Shown here: positions 52,680 through 62,063 of the stretch, one piece after another | Position numbering within the stretch: the first letter of the stretch is position 1 | How the letters are laid out: each line of letters opens with the position of its first letter | Assembly (NCBI GenBank): GCA_964412555.1 | Contig: CAYPPG010000002.1 | Location: forward strand, 1-64,000 | Length of the DNA: 64,000 bases | Source of the DNA: CAYPPG01 sp964412555 | Lineage (GTDB): Bacteria; Hinthialibacterota; Hinthialibacteria; Hinthialibacterales; Hinthialibacteraceae | Reading direction: 5' to 3' | Made by a program: the position numbers and the translations under genes | Notes under the pieces: generated by a model | Database searches by the model: none | The model's input: the letters and a program-made list of their open reading frames with translations, nothing else | What the model was told of the DNA's origin: nothing

Positions 52680-53639
52680 ATGTGCAAAAAGTTATTTTTG
52701 TTAGTGATATTTGGAGTTTGTTTCAGTTGCTCTTTGCCTGCAGCAGAGGAGGATTCGAGTAACGGAAATTACCAGGTTTCGGAAGAGGAACAGTCGGCGA
52801 CGCTATCCCAGTTGGATTTTTGGCTCAAGACGATGCGCCATTTTTATGGGTATTCATGGAAGGAAATATCCTTAGTCACCGGCATGGAAAGAGAGCAAGT
52901 GAAAAAGGCGGTACAAGAGCTCCAGATCGACATCACTCCATATGAAAATATAGATGGAAAAATTATTGTGCTTCCCTATCCGGGAGGCCGGCATTCGCGT
53001 ATAGGATTTCTGGATGGCGCTATCAATCCTCAACGCGGTACCAAGGCGGGGATTTTTTTACCCTGGAAGGGGGCCGGATATGTTGTTGTCGATTTGCCGG
53101 AAGCGATCTTCAGCAATCTTGGTTTGACCTATTTGGCTCATACGCACATTCCCACGATTTGGGATGAAAAGGATGTAACTCTGAAGAATATCGATTGGAC
53201 GAGGAGCGAGGACGGCATCCTATCGTATGAACGGGAACTGCCAAACAAGATCGCTTTTGGGGCGTCGATACGAGCAGAAGACCAACACGTTGCCATGGAA
53301 CTATGGCTGCGTAACGGCACGGATCATGAATTAACAGACTTGAGAACGCAAATCTGTGTGATGGTAAAAGGCGCCCCGGCTTTCGATGGACTGACCAATG
53401 ACAATAAGATTCTTCGCGAACCGGTTGCGGCGGTTCGCTCGGATGAGGGAAACCGATGGATCCTGACCGCATGGGAACACTGCGGGCGCTGCTGGGCGAA
53501 TGAAGATGTTCCCTGCATGCATTCCGATCCGGTTTTACCGGATTGTTTACCAGGAGAAACGGTGAAAACTCGCGGGAAAATCTGGTTTTTTGAAGGGGAA
53601 GATATTGATAAAGAAATTGAAGGTTTTCACTGGAAATAA
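52680..53639 (+). CDS. secreted protein of unknown function with HTH-like segment
   Basis: 319 residues. Signal peptide with a cysteine-containing C-region (VIFGVCFSCSLPAA), so a lipoprotein is possible. Residues about 40-80 (FYGYSWKEISLVTGMEREQVKKAV) look like a helix-turn-helix, odd in an exported protein. The rest (LPYPGGRHSRIGFLDGAINPQR, FLPWKGAGYVVVDLPEAIFSNLGLTYLAHTH, WEHCGRCWANEDVPCMHSDP split) is a beta-rich domain of a type I associate with secreted sugar-related proteins in Planctomycetota. It starts 28 bases after the dehydratase stop, in the same operon. Confidence 0.7.
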   Translation: MCKKLFLLVIFGVCFSCSLPAAEEDSSNGNYQVSEEEQSATLSQLDFWLKTMRHFYGYSWKEISLVTGMEREQVKKAVQELQIDITPYENIDGKIIVLPYPGGRHSRIGFLDGAINPQRGTKAGIFLPWKGAGYVVVDLPEAIFSNLGLTYLAHTHIPTIWDEKDVTLKNIDWTRSEDGILSYERELPNKIAFGASIRAEDQHVAMELWLRNGTDHELTDLRTQICVMVKGAPAFDGLTNDNKILREPVAAVRSDEGNRWILTAWEHCGRCWANEDVPCMHSDPVLPDCLPGETVKTRGKIWFFEGEDIDKEIEGFHWK

Positions 53640-53649
53640 CGTAAAAGTA

Positions 53650-53825
53650 TTGTCTGAATCGGGATTGGCCCGGATTTTAGGATGAACAGGATAAAAAATG
53701 TGATAGTATTTCACGTCGTTTCATATAAAATTTTCAATGGCCGTTAATTACTCGTCAAATTTCGCATACTATCAGAAAGGCATATCCTGTTTATCCTTGT
53801 ATCCTGGTGATCCTGATTCAGACAA
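53650..53825. repeat. long inverted-repeat element (AGGATT family)
   Basis: TTGTCTGAATC (53650-53660) pairs with GATTCAGACAA (53815-53825), and the ~40-base arms continue as AGGAT/ATCCT words with few mismatches. A nested perfect pair TGATAGTA (53701) and TACTATCA (53767) lies inside. Arrays of AGGATT words of this kind are widespread as intergenic palindromes. Non-coding; it could end the preceding transcript. Confidence 0.75.
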
Positions 53826-53850
53826 TTTGTGATTTATAAAAGGAGACAAC

Positions 53851-54645
53851 GTGAACAAACAATTCGAAATCTCAGTAGCCGCATGGTCGTGGCATCGCAT
53901 GTTCGAGACAGGTAAAATCAAGCAAATCGATCAACCCCGTTTGGCGCGGGAAGCGGGAGCAACGGGATTGGAACTGGTCAATTCTTTTTTTCCATCACCC
54001 CAATATGGTTATTTGCAAGAACTCAAGCAAGTTGCTGAAGGAGAAGGTATCAATATTTTGTTGATTATGTGCGACGATGAAGGCAGTATGTATTCGCCGG
54101 ATTTTAAGGAACGTAGACAGGCAATTATCAATCACCGCAAATGGCTCGATATTGCCGCTGTGTTGGGCTGTCATTGCATCCGGTGTAATTCCGGACAGGG
54201 GGAGGTTCCCGCCGAGGAGGCGATGAAATACGCCGCCGATAGTTTTTATGAACTCTGCGCCTATGCCCGGCAATACTCTCTCGACGTGGCGATTGAAAAT
54301 CACTGGGGGCACTCCTCCAATCCTGATTGGCTGGTCGGATTGATGAAGATGGTGGATGTGGAGAACTTCGGTACCTTACCGGATTTTGGAAATTTCCCGG
54401 AAGGAATCGACCGATACAAGGCTGTCGAAGCGATGATGCCATTTGCGAAAGCGGTCAGCGCCAAATGCCACGATTTCGATGAAAAGGGGGATGAAATCCA
54501 TACCGATTTTGAGCGTATGATGAAGATTGTGCTCGATGCCGGGTATCATGGCTATGTTGGAGTGGAGTATGAGGGGGAGACGTTGGGTGAGGTCGAAGGA
54601 GTAAAGGCTTGTGTGAAACTATTAGAGCGAATTCGAGAAAAATGA
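53851..54645 (+). CDS. sugar phosphate isomerase/epimerase
   Basis: 264 residues, GTG start with AAAGGAGA 6 bases upstream. TIM-barrel xylose isomerase-like protein. Metal-site residues: Glu in GLELVNSF, Glu in VAIENHWGHS, Asp in GTLPDFGNFP, His in AKCHDFDEKG and Glu in VGVEYEGE. No signal peptide, so cytoplasmic. Likely isomerises or epimerises a product of the adjoining reductase and dehydratase. Substrate unknown. Confidence 0.83.
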   Translation: MNKQFEISVAAWSWHRMFETGKIKQIDQPRLAREAGATGLELVNSFFPSPQYGYLQELKQVAEGEGINILLIMCDDEGSMYSPDFKERRQAIINHRKWLDIAAVLGCHCIRCNSGQGEVPAEEAMKYAADSFYELCAYARQYSLDVAIENHWGHSSNPDWLVGLMKMVDVENFGTLPDFGNFPEGIDRYKAVEAMMPFAKAVSAKCHDFDEKGDEIHTDFERMMKIVLDAGYHGYVGVEYEGETLGEVEGVKACVKLLERIREK

Positions 54646-54694
54646 GTTGAATTGTGCTATACTATAATTAAGAAGATTTTCTTTGGGGTGAACC

Positions 54695-55147
54695 ATGAAA
54701 CGCTTGCGTATTTATGTGGATACTTCCGTGATCGGTGGGTGCTTTGATGAGGAATTTGCTGAAGAGAGCCGTGCTTTGGTTCAACTCGCCAAAAATGGAA
54801 AGATCGTCATGATCCTTTCGAACATTACATTAGATGAAGCGAGCCGCGCTCCACATCATGTTCAAAAAGAAATTGATTTGATTCCGGATGAGTATAGTGA
54901 AACATTACTGGAATCTTTTGAGTCTCAGAGTCTATGCAATGCTTATCTTGAAGCGGGTGCAATAACACAAAAGCACATCGATGATGCACATCATGTGGCT
55001 CTTGCCACTGTATCTAAAGCGGATTTACTTGTCAGTTGGAATTTTAAGCACATTGTTCACTTAGAAAAGATTAGAATGTTCAACGCAGTCAATCTTAAAG
55101 AAGGATATCAACCGATTGAGATACGGACTCCTAAGGAGGTTATTTAA
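54695..55147 (+). CDS. PIN-domain toxin-like ribonuclease
   Basis: 150 residues. PIN fold with acidic active-site residues: Asp9 in YVDTSVIGG, Glu near 50 (TLDEASRA), Asp pair in HIDDAHHVALAT and Trp-Asn-Phe in LVSWNFKH. PIN toxins cut RNA, mostly tRNA or rRNA. The gene ends two bases before a small partner gene, which has its own ribosome site (AAGGAGGT) inside this gene's tail. Toxin-first order is less common. Not flanked by mobile elements. Confidence 0.87.
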   Translation: MKRLRIYVDTSVIGGCFDEEFAEESRALVQLAKNGKIVMILSNITLDEASRAPHHVQKEIDLIPDEYSETLLESFESQSLCNAYLEAGAITQKHIDDAHHVALATVSKADLLVSWNFKHIVHLEKIRMFNAVNLKEGYQPIEIRTPKEVI

Positions 55148-55149
55148 AA

Positions 55150-55344
55150 ATGACCAAGAAAGAAAAATCGTTCGATTGTGTGGAAATGAAAAATGCGATT
55201 CAAGAGCAATTAAGAAAGGAAAGGGAAGGGCTTAGTGATAAACAAATTCAAGAAGAACGTATGCGCCGTCTCGAAACATCCGATACACCAGCCGCTCGCT
55301 TTTGGAGAAGACATTCATCGAAGCAGAAGGTTCATTCTTCTTAA
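55150..55344 (+). CDS. small partner protein of the PIN toxin (FDCVxMK type)
   Basis: 64 residues, highly charged. The start KSFDCVEMKNAIQEQLRKE carries the FDCVxMK motif that I associate with genes following PIN proteins of this kind. The helical body (KEREGLSDKQIQEERMRRLE) suits an antitoxin. No DNA-binding domain is obvious. Probably neutralises the upstream PIN protein; the mechanism is not shown. Confidence 0.75.
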   Translation: MTKKEKSFDCVEMKNAIQEQLRKEREGLSDKQIQEERMRRLETSDTPAARFWRRHSSKQKVHSS

Positions 55345-55551
55345 AAATTGAATTGTTGTTGCGCTGGATTTTCGATTCACTTTGCAACGATCTTCAATGC
55401 AGTATGTCCGTAATACCCTCCATAGACATGGCCTTTATCGACTAGATTCAATCTTCTCGTAAAATATCCAACCGAATACTGTCCTACGTGACCGGAAAAG
55501 TTATATAATCCATCCATGCGTTTACACTCATTTTTGAATAGCGAGGCAACC

Positions 55552-58500
55552 ATGAAGCGATCATTCTCAACCCTATTTTTAATGATTTTGTTTATTGGGG
55601 GATTGATCAATCCCCGTTCAGTTATTGGCCAAGATTCGATCAAACTGGTCCCAGCGAAACCGATGCCGGTCGATGAGCCTGCCGGGGAACGTCCCTATGA
55701 AATGGTATGGGCGGACCGCAAACCTGCCCATGAACCGCTCGTGACGTTCGATGCCCTAGAGGGGTGGATGTTGGAATGCCGGGAGGGAGCGGACGGGGAG
55801 TTGATCGGTTCGCAATTGCAGCGGGTGTTTGAATCGCCGACGGCACGATTGGTGTATCGGGGCGAATCGGAAAAAAGTGAAGTCATTTTAAGGCCGCCGG
55901 AACCGATCCGAATACCGGAACCCTATTCCGCCTGCACGATGTGGATGTATGGGAACAACTGGGCATGGGTTCCCGATCCGACAACTCCTCAAGTTACGAT
56001 TGCTCTTTTATTCGAGAATGAGAATGGGGACGAACACGCGCTCAATATAACCCGTGTGCGGTGGAAAGAATGGTGGCTGGTGCACAAAGTGATCCCCGAA
56101 AATGTAATGAATGAATCCCTCTTGTTTTTAAGCGGAATCCGCGTTCGAGGATGCGCTAACCAAGAAAACCGTGAGTTGTTTTTCGAAAATTTGACCTTTT
56201 ATCAAGAATCCTTAAAACCGATCTCGTTTGAATCACGGCCCAAGCGTGGGATCGATCCGTTTTTCGGTCAATCGCACGGAGCCAATGTAGGAAATGGACA
56301 ACTTCCATTTCCGACGCGAGAAGAAACGATTCTTCCTGAAAATTACGAAGAAGACTTTCAAACGAAACTCGTTCAAGAAAGAGATGATTTTACGTTTCTC
56401 TATGATGGTAAGGATTGCAAATTGGAGTATGCTCTTAGTCCGGCAGACAATTTTTGGGGAAATGTCGATGTGCGATTGAATGGAAAAAATATCGGAAGGA
56501 TGCTCGTCGATGCGAGACCGAAGTTTGAAGGAGTGTTATACAATCTGCATTTGAGTTGGCTTGAAAAAGAAGGGGATTCGCTTCATGCCGTGTGGGAAGC
56601 GGGACTAGGGGAACAGGGTGTGTTGGTAGAATCCTATTTACGATTATGGCAGAAATCCCTGGTCGTAGACTTTTTCTGCCGCGGGGGCATGGCCACCGAG
56701 TTGTCCTATGGCCGCATGATCGATGTCGAGTCGCCCCAACTGATCGATTTACCCTATTTGAATTACGGCGGTCATCATTTGAAAGTTCTTATGTCAAAGG
56801 GAGAGACTCCATTTTTTGCTTCTGTTTGGATGGATTGGTATCGTTCCAACGCTTCCACTCCGTTCGCTATCGATACGATTTCCGGTAATGAAGTTCGATT
56901 GAATGGAGGTATGCGTTATTTGCCGAAAACAGACGGGGAACGTAACGATCTCTTCGAACGTTTTTTCGTGACAGTATCGCCGATGTTCGAAGAAACACTT
57001 TTTACCATTCCCAATCCACCTGCCAAACGGGGGAAAGAAGCGGGAACACGTTTGTGGCAGGAAAGTTGGGGACCCGCTGATTATGAGCGTGAACATGAAC
57101 GTTCGAAAAACCTGCGCGCATACGGCATCGAAATGCTGACCCAATGCAATCACGAAATCACGTGGCGCGATGGGGGAGAAAGTTTCACATTTCGTACGAA
57201 AGCCGCTCCGGGAAGAGGCGGAGACGAAGCGTTAAAGAAATATGTCCAAAAACAAAAATCGCTGGGCTGGCGCTCGGGCCTCTATACCAATTACACTGAT
57301 TTCGCACCGGTGAACGCGCATTGGGATACCGATATGGTCATGCGCAGGCCATCGGGAGATCTGATAACAGCCTGGGCGCGATGCTATTCACCGAAAGCGT
57401 TATTTGCCGTCGAAATGGATCGCAAACTGGCCCCGGTCATACAAGACAAATTTGACACGAACGCCGCCTATACCGATGTGCATACGGCCGTAAGCCCCTG
57501 GGATCGCTGTGATTACGATGCGCGGGTACCCGGAGCGGGAACCTTCGCGCAAACATTTTATGCGTATGGCGAATTGCTGCTTCATGATCAAGATGTCTAC
57601 GACGGACATTGCTGGTCGGAAGGCAACCATCAATGGTTGTACGCCGGTCTCTGTACAGGCAATTACGGACTGACATACAGCAATCTGCATTTGTGGGAGT
57701 ATCCTTATCTTCCGCATTTCGATTTGTTAAAGATGCATCCGCTAAGTGTGGATATGGGCGTGCCGTGGACTTCCCATTTCTTTAATGGAAAAGAAGACTG
57801 GAATACCCCCGAGAACATTGAAAAAAGTATCGATCAGTTCATTGCGGCAACGATTGCTTATGGCCATATCGGTTGGCTGGTTGAAGAAGCCCACGGCATT
57901 CGGCAAACTTGCCGTTCTTATTATATGTTGCAACAATTACAAAGCCGTTATGTCATGCAGGAACCGGAAGAAATTTTATACGGCTCTGACACCGGTTTGA
58001 TCCCATCAAGTGAAGCGTTTCTTACAGACGATTGGAAACAATCCCGCCTGTATATTCGGTATCCGAACCAACTTCACATTTGGATCAACGGAAATGAAAA
58101 TGAATCCTGGACCATAAGTCAAGATGGCAATCAACATATATTGCCCCCGTTTGGTTGGTTTGCAGTACAAGATGAACAGTTCCTGGAAGGATCGATGTTG
58201 ATCGAGGGACATCGATGCGATGTTGTCAGTTCTCTGGAATATATTTTCGTCGACGGGCGAGGTGAGTATGTTGTATTTGAAGGAGTCGGCACATCCGGTT
58301 CTGTTGCGGTTAAACGTACGAAAAAACCTGATGGATTATCCCTTATCGCGGTAGATGGAGTTGAGCGGATTGTCCTTTGTTCCCCCGAAAAGCAAGGTGG
58401 AAAAGAAGATTTGTATAATCTATTGTCTAAGATTGCCGAAGCGGATGAACTTGATCTTGCCGCTTTTGACGTAAATGGAAACGAACTGGAAACCGTATCA

Positions 58501-58575
58501 ATGTTAAAATTAGAACAAGGCTGGGAAATTCAGGCGACAGAAAATGCTGTACGATATGAAGTGCAGATTCGATAA
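55552..58575 (+). CDS. large secreted glycoside hydrolase-like protein
   Basis: 1007 residues from the ATG after a short open stretch. Signal peptide (STLFLMILFIGGLINPRSVIG). The N-terminal half is beta-sandwich-like (FDALEGWMLECREG, NNWAWVPDPTTPQV). The middle (about 540-800) resembles a TIM barrel with acidic residues at strand ends (AAYTDVHTAVSPWDRCDYD, VYDGHCWSEGNHQWLYAG), which could hold catalytic Asp and Glu. The C-terminal part is beta-rich. Not assignable to a GH family by eye. Likely degrades a glycan outside the inner membrane. GC and codon use fit the neighbours. Confidence 0.65.
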   Translation: MKRSFSTLFLMILFIGGLINPRSVIGQDSIKLVPAKPMPVDEPAGERPYEMVWADRKPAHEPLVTFDALEGWMLECREGADGELIGSQLQRVFESPTARLVYRGESEKSEVILRPPEPIRIPEPYSACTMWMYGNNWAWVPDPTTPQVTIALLFENENGDEHALNITRVRWKEWWLVHKVIPENVMNESLLFLSGIRVRGCANQENRELFFENLTFYQESLKPISFESRPKRGIDPFFGQSHGANVGNGQLPFPTREETILPENYEEDFQTKLVQERDDFTFLYDGKDCKLEYALSPADNFWGNVDVRLNGKNIGRMLVDARPKFEGVLYNLHLSWLEKEGDSLHAVWEAGLGEQGVLVESYLRLWQKSLVVDFFCRGGMATELSYGRMIDVESPQLIDLPYLNYGGHHLKVLMSKGETPFFASVWMDWYRSNASTPFAIDTISGNEVRLNGGMRYLPKTDGERNDLFERFFVTVSPMFEETLFTIPNPPAKRGKEAGTRLWQESWGPADYEREHERSKNLRAYGIEMLTQCNHEITWRDGGESFTFRTKAAPGRGGDEALKKYVQKQKSLGWRSGLYTNYTDFAPVNAHWDTDMVMRRPSGDLITAWARCYSPKALFAVEMDRKLAPVIQDKFDTNAAYTDVHTAVSPWDRCDYDARVPGAGTFAQTFYAYGELLLHDQDVYDGHCWSEGNHQWLYAGLCTGNYGLTYSNLHLWEYPYLPHFDLLKMHPLSVDMGVPWTSHFFNGKEDWNTPENIEKSIDQFIAATIAYGHIGWLVEEAHGIRQTCRSYYMLQQLQSRYVMQEPEEILYGSDTGLIPSSEAFLTDDWKQSRLYIRYPNQLHIWINGNENESWTISQDGNQHILPPFGWFAVQDEQFLEGSMLIEGHRCDVVSSLEYIFVDGRGEYVVFEGVGTSGSVAVKRTKKPDGLSLIAVDGVERIVLCSPEKQGGKEDLYNLLSKIAEADELDLAAFDVNGNELETVSMLKLEQGWEIQATENAVRYEVQIR

Positions 58576-58683
58576 AATTTTTATAAAAGTCCCCCTTCCA
58601 CAAGCCTACCAAATCCCCCCTCTTTCCAATATAAATACAACTAAAAGAAACAACGAACTCCAAGACGAAAAACTGACACTGAC

Positions 58684-61600
58684 ATGAACATCCCCGAACT
58701 CTCCGTTCGCAACCCCGTCATCGTCAACATGCTGGTTATCCTGCTGATCTGCACTGGCGTTCCCGTCTACTTCCTTATCGTACGCGAACTCTTCCCCATC
58801 ATCCCTCAGGACCGCGTCGGCGTCACCACCGTCTATCCGGACGCTTCGCCGGAGGATATCGAAAAACAGATCACGGCGGAAATCGAAAACGCCATCACCA
58901 ATATCACCGGTATCAAGCATATGAGTTCCACTTCCCTCGAAGGCATGAGCATGATCAATCTGGAACTCGAAGTCGATGCCGATCCAAACGTGGTTATCCG
59001 CGAAGTCGAAGCGGAAATCGACAAAATCGACACTTTCCCCGAAGACGCCGAAGATCCTCGCGTGGAAGAATTGGAGTTCAACTGGCCGGTCGTCAACCTG
59101 GGATTGAAAGGTCCGATCGGCGAAAAACGGTTGAAAGAAATCGCCGAAGACCTACGCGATTTTATCGTCGAAATCCCCGGCGTCTCCCAGGTCATGCTTG
59201 CCGGCGTGCGCGAACGTGAAATCCATGTTCTCGCCGATATGGATCGTTTATACGCCTACCGCGTCTCCCTTCCGCTGCTCGCCCAGGCTCTGCGCCAAAG
59301 CAATCGCGACCTGCCCGCCGGAACGCTTGAAGGCTCGCGGCAGGAATTCCTGGTTCGCACCGAAGAGGATTTTACTTCCCTCGACGACATCCGCCGCGCC
59401 ATCGTCCGCACCAACGGCCGCGGCGGCAAAGTTACCGTTGGCGATATCGCTCTTGTCGCCGACACCTTCGAAGATCTAGACACCTTCACTCGCGTCAATG
59501 GCGATTTTTGTCTCACCCTCTTTATCCAAAAAAAACCGACAGCGGATACTCTCCGCCTAAAACGAGAGGTCGATGAAGTAGTTGAAAAATTCCTCTCTCA
59601 AATCTCGGAACCGATCACCGTCGTCCCTTTTCTCGACTTTTCCTTTGCTATCCTCGAACGGATCGAGGTCATGCAGTTCAACGGCATGCTGGGCTTGTCG
59701 CTCGTCATGATCCTGCTCTGCTTGTTTTTAAATTTACGCACGGCATTGATGGTTTCTATCGGCATCCCCTTTTCGTTTTTGGGAGCGGTCCTGCTGATGT
59801 ATTGGATGGATATGTCGCTCAACATGATCACCATGTTCGGCGCCATTGTCGTGCTCGGGATGATTGTCGACGACGCGATCATCATCGCGGAAAACTGCTA
59901 CCGCAAGATGGAACAAGGACTCTCCCGCAAAAAGGCCGCGATCGAAGGGGCACGCCAAGTTACCGTTCCCGTCTTGGCGGCGGTGTTGACGACGATTTCC
60001 GCTTTTTTGCCTCTCTTGCTGATGGAAGGGCTAATGGGGAAATTTTTAGGTGCTATTCCTATTGTTGTTACCTTTGCTCTCCTTGCTTCTCTATTAGAGG
60101 CATTCGTCATTCTTCCCTCGCATGTCGCCGAATGGTCGAATAAGAACTCTTTCAATAAAAACAGTCATCAGAAAGCTCCCCATGCCAAAAATCATCATTG
60201 GTATGCCCACATCATCCGCTTCTACCGGAAAGCCTTGCTGCGCTGCCTTCGCTACCGCTATCTGACGCTTATTACGGTTCTCCTGTTGGCAGTGCTCTCC
60301 ATCACCTTTGCTTATTACTTCATGGATTTTATCCTCTTCCAAAACCGCGATATCAATTATTTCCGCATCCTTCTCGAAATGCCGGTCGGTACGCCACTCG
60401 ATCAAACTTCGGATACATTAAGAAAACTGGAAACCGCTGTCGACCGTCTCCCCAGCCATGAAATCGAAGCAGTAGTTACCTACGCCGGTCTGCAGGTGGA
60501 TGAATGGGGACAACTCCATTTCGGCAGCCATTACGGTCAAATCTGGGTGGATTTGACCGCCACCAAACACCGCACCCGCCTCGGCATGGACACGATGGAA
60601 GAATACCGGCGTCTAATTCCGAACCTTCCGGAAGCCAAAGTCCTCAGTCTGGAAAAAGAGACCGCCGGTCCCCCCCAAGGCAAAGCCGTGTCTGTTCGCA
60701 TTCGAGGGGAGGATTTCAACGTCCTGCGTAAAATCAGTCAAGAAGTACAAGATTATCTAGCCGGAATCGATGGAGTGGTCGATATCAAAGACGATTACCG
60801 CGAGGGCAAAACCGAACTGAAAATCAAATTAGACCGGGAGCGCACTTCCCAAGTCGGCTTGACGCCTGATGAAATTGCATTGAATGTCCGCTTCGCGTTC
60901 GAAGGCGGCAAAGCGGGGCGTATATTCGATCAAGACGAGGATCTGGACATTATCGTGAAATGCCGGGAGAGCAATTTCAATGACATGGAAGACATCACAA
61001 AAATGCGTTTCCTGAACACCAAAGGCGAATGGGTTCCATTCACCAACTTCGGCCGCCTCCAACCCGAACGCGGCATGGCTCAAATCATTCGATATGACAA
61101 TCGCCGCTGCATCATTGTCAGCGCCGATGTGGTACCGGACATCATTACCTCGGTGGAAATCAATGCCATGCTGCGCGAACGCTTCACTACTGCCTCAGAA
61201 GAGGCGAATCCGCTGCAACCACTCATCGATATGCTAACCGGCGCCATCAGCCCCTCACTACCCAGCAAAAATCACCCCGGCTACACCCTTACATTCGGCG
61301 GCGAAAATGAGGAAACCCAACGATCGTTGAGTTCGCTCCTCCGCGCGTTTCTTGTTTCCTTTATTCTCATCTTCTTTATCATGGCATCGGTCTTTCGCTC
61401 TTATGCCCAACCGTTTGTTGTTTTACTGACGGTCCCCTTTTCATTCATCGGTGTCGTAATCGGTTTGTATCTCATGGGAGAGCCGATCGGCATCATGGCT
61501 TTGATCGGAGTCATTTCCCTCAATGGAATCGTGGTCAATGACGCAATCGTATTGGTTGATTTCATCAATCAGGCAAGAAGACGCGGATTCAATCGATGGA

Positions 61601-61875
61601 GAAGCGTCTATCGCTCCGGAGTTATAAGAATTCGGCCAATCATATTGACATCTGTTACCACAATCGGAGGATTGTTGCCATTGACGGCTTGGGCAAGCGG
61701 AACGTCGGAATTCTTGTCGCCTATGGCCATCGCCATCTCCTGGGGATTGGCATTTTCAACCTTACTCACCCTGCTCGTTCTCCCTTGTGCATTCAGCATT
61801 TTGGATGATCTCAAATTACGTCTCCACATGAAAGTTGTTCCTGCTGACGCGGATGACGAACAGAATGAACCATAG
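58684..61875 (+). CDS. RND efflux transporter, HAE-1 type
   Basis: 1063 residues, the usual AcrB size. Twelve membrane helices with two large periplasmic loops. N-terminus NIPELSVRNPVIVNML is typical; helix 4 holds the proton-relay Asp pair in MIVDDAIIIAEN, while the helix 10 Lys of AcrB is replaced in NGIVVNDAIVLVD by Asn, as in several subfamilies. Exports small hydrophobic compounds using proton force. No membrane-fusion or outer-membrane partner is adjacent. The first 2 kb uses C-ending codons strongly, unlike the genes before it. Confidence 0.93.
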   Translation: MNIPELSVRNPVIVNMLVILLICTGVPVYFLIVRELFPIIPQDRVGVTTVYPDASPEDIEKQITAEIENAITNITGIKHMSSTSLEGMSMINLELEVDADPNVVIREVEAEIDKIDTFPEDAEDPRVEELEFNWPVVNLGLKGPIGEKRLKEIAEDLRDFIVEIPGVSQVMLAGVREREIHVLADMDRLYAYRVSLPLLAQALRQSNRDLPAGTLEGSRQEFLVRTEEDFTSLDDIRRAIVRTNGRGGKVTVGDIALVADTFEDLDTFTRVNGDFCLTLFIQKKPTADTLRLKREVDEVVEKFLSQISEPITVVPFLDFSFAILERIEVMQFNGMLGLSLVMILLCLFLNLRTALMVSIGIPFSFLGAVLLMYWMDMSLNMITMFGAIVVLGMIVDDAIIIAENCYRKMEQGLSRKKAAIEGARQVTVPVLAAVLTTISAFLPLLLMEGLMGKFLGAIPIVVTFALLASLLEAFVILPSHVAEWSNKNSFNKNSHQKAPHAKNHHWYAHIIRFYRKALLRCLRYRYLTLITVLLLAVLSITFAYYFMDFILFQNRDINYFRILLEMPVGTPLDQTSDTLRKLETAVDRLPSHEIEAVVTYAGLQVDEWGQLHFGSHYGQIWVDLTATKHRTRLGMDTMEEYRRLIPNLPEAKVLSLEKETAGPPQGKAVSVRIRGEDFNVLRKISQEVQDYLAGIDGVVDIKDDYREGKTELKIKLDRERTSQVGLTPDEIALNVRFAFEGGKAGRIFDQDEDLDIIVKCRESNFNDMEDITKMRFLNTKGEWVPFTNFGRLQPERGMAQIIRYDNRRCIIVSADVVPDIITSVEINAMLRERFTTASEEANPLQPLIDMLTGAISPSLPSKNHPGYTLTFGGENEETQRSLSSLLRAFLVSFILIFFIMASVFRSYAQPFVVLLTVPFSFIGVVIGLYLMGEPIGIMALIGVISLNGIVVNDAIVLVDFINQARRRGFNRWRSVYRSGVIRIRPIILTSVTTIGGLLPLTAWASGTSEFLSPMAIAISWGLAFSTLLTLLVLPCAFSILDDLKLRLHMKVVPADADDEQNEP

Positions 61876-62063
61876 TCCTTTTGTTTCTCGATTTGCGTGA
61901 TACTGTATTGTGAAGGAATGTCAAAATCGGAGACGCGAATTTTTTTATGATTAAACTGTGCTAGGCTTTTTTCTACAAAAAGCTGCATGATTTGTCGACT
62001 TATTCTCCATCTCATACGATACGGAATAATTCAACTTTCAATTTTTCCGGTTTTTAGGTAGAA

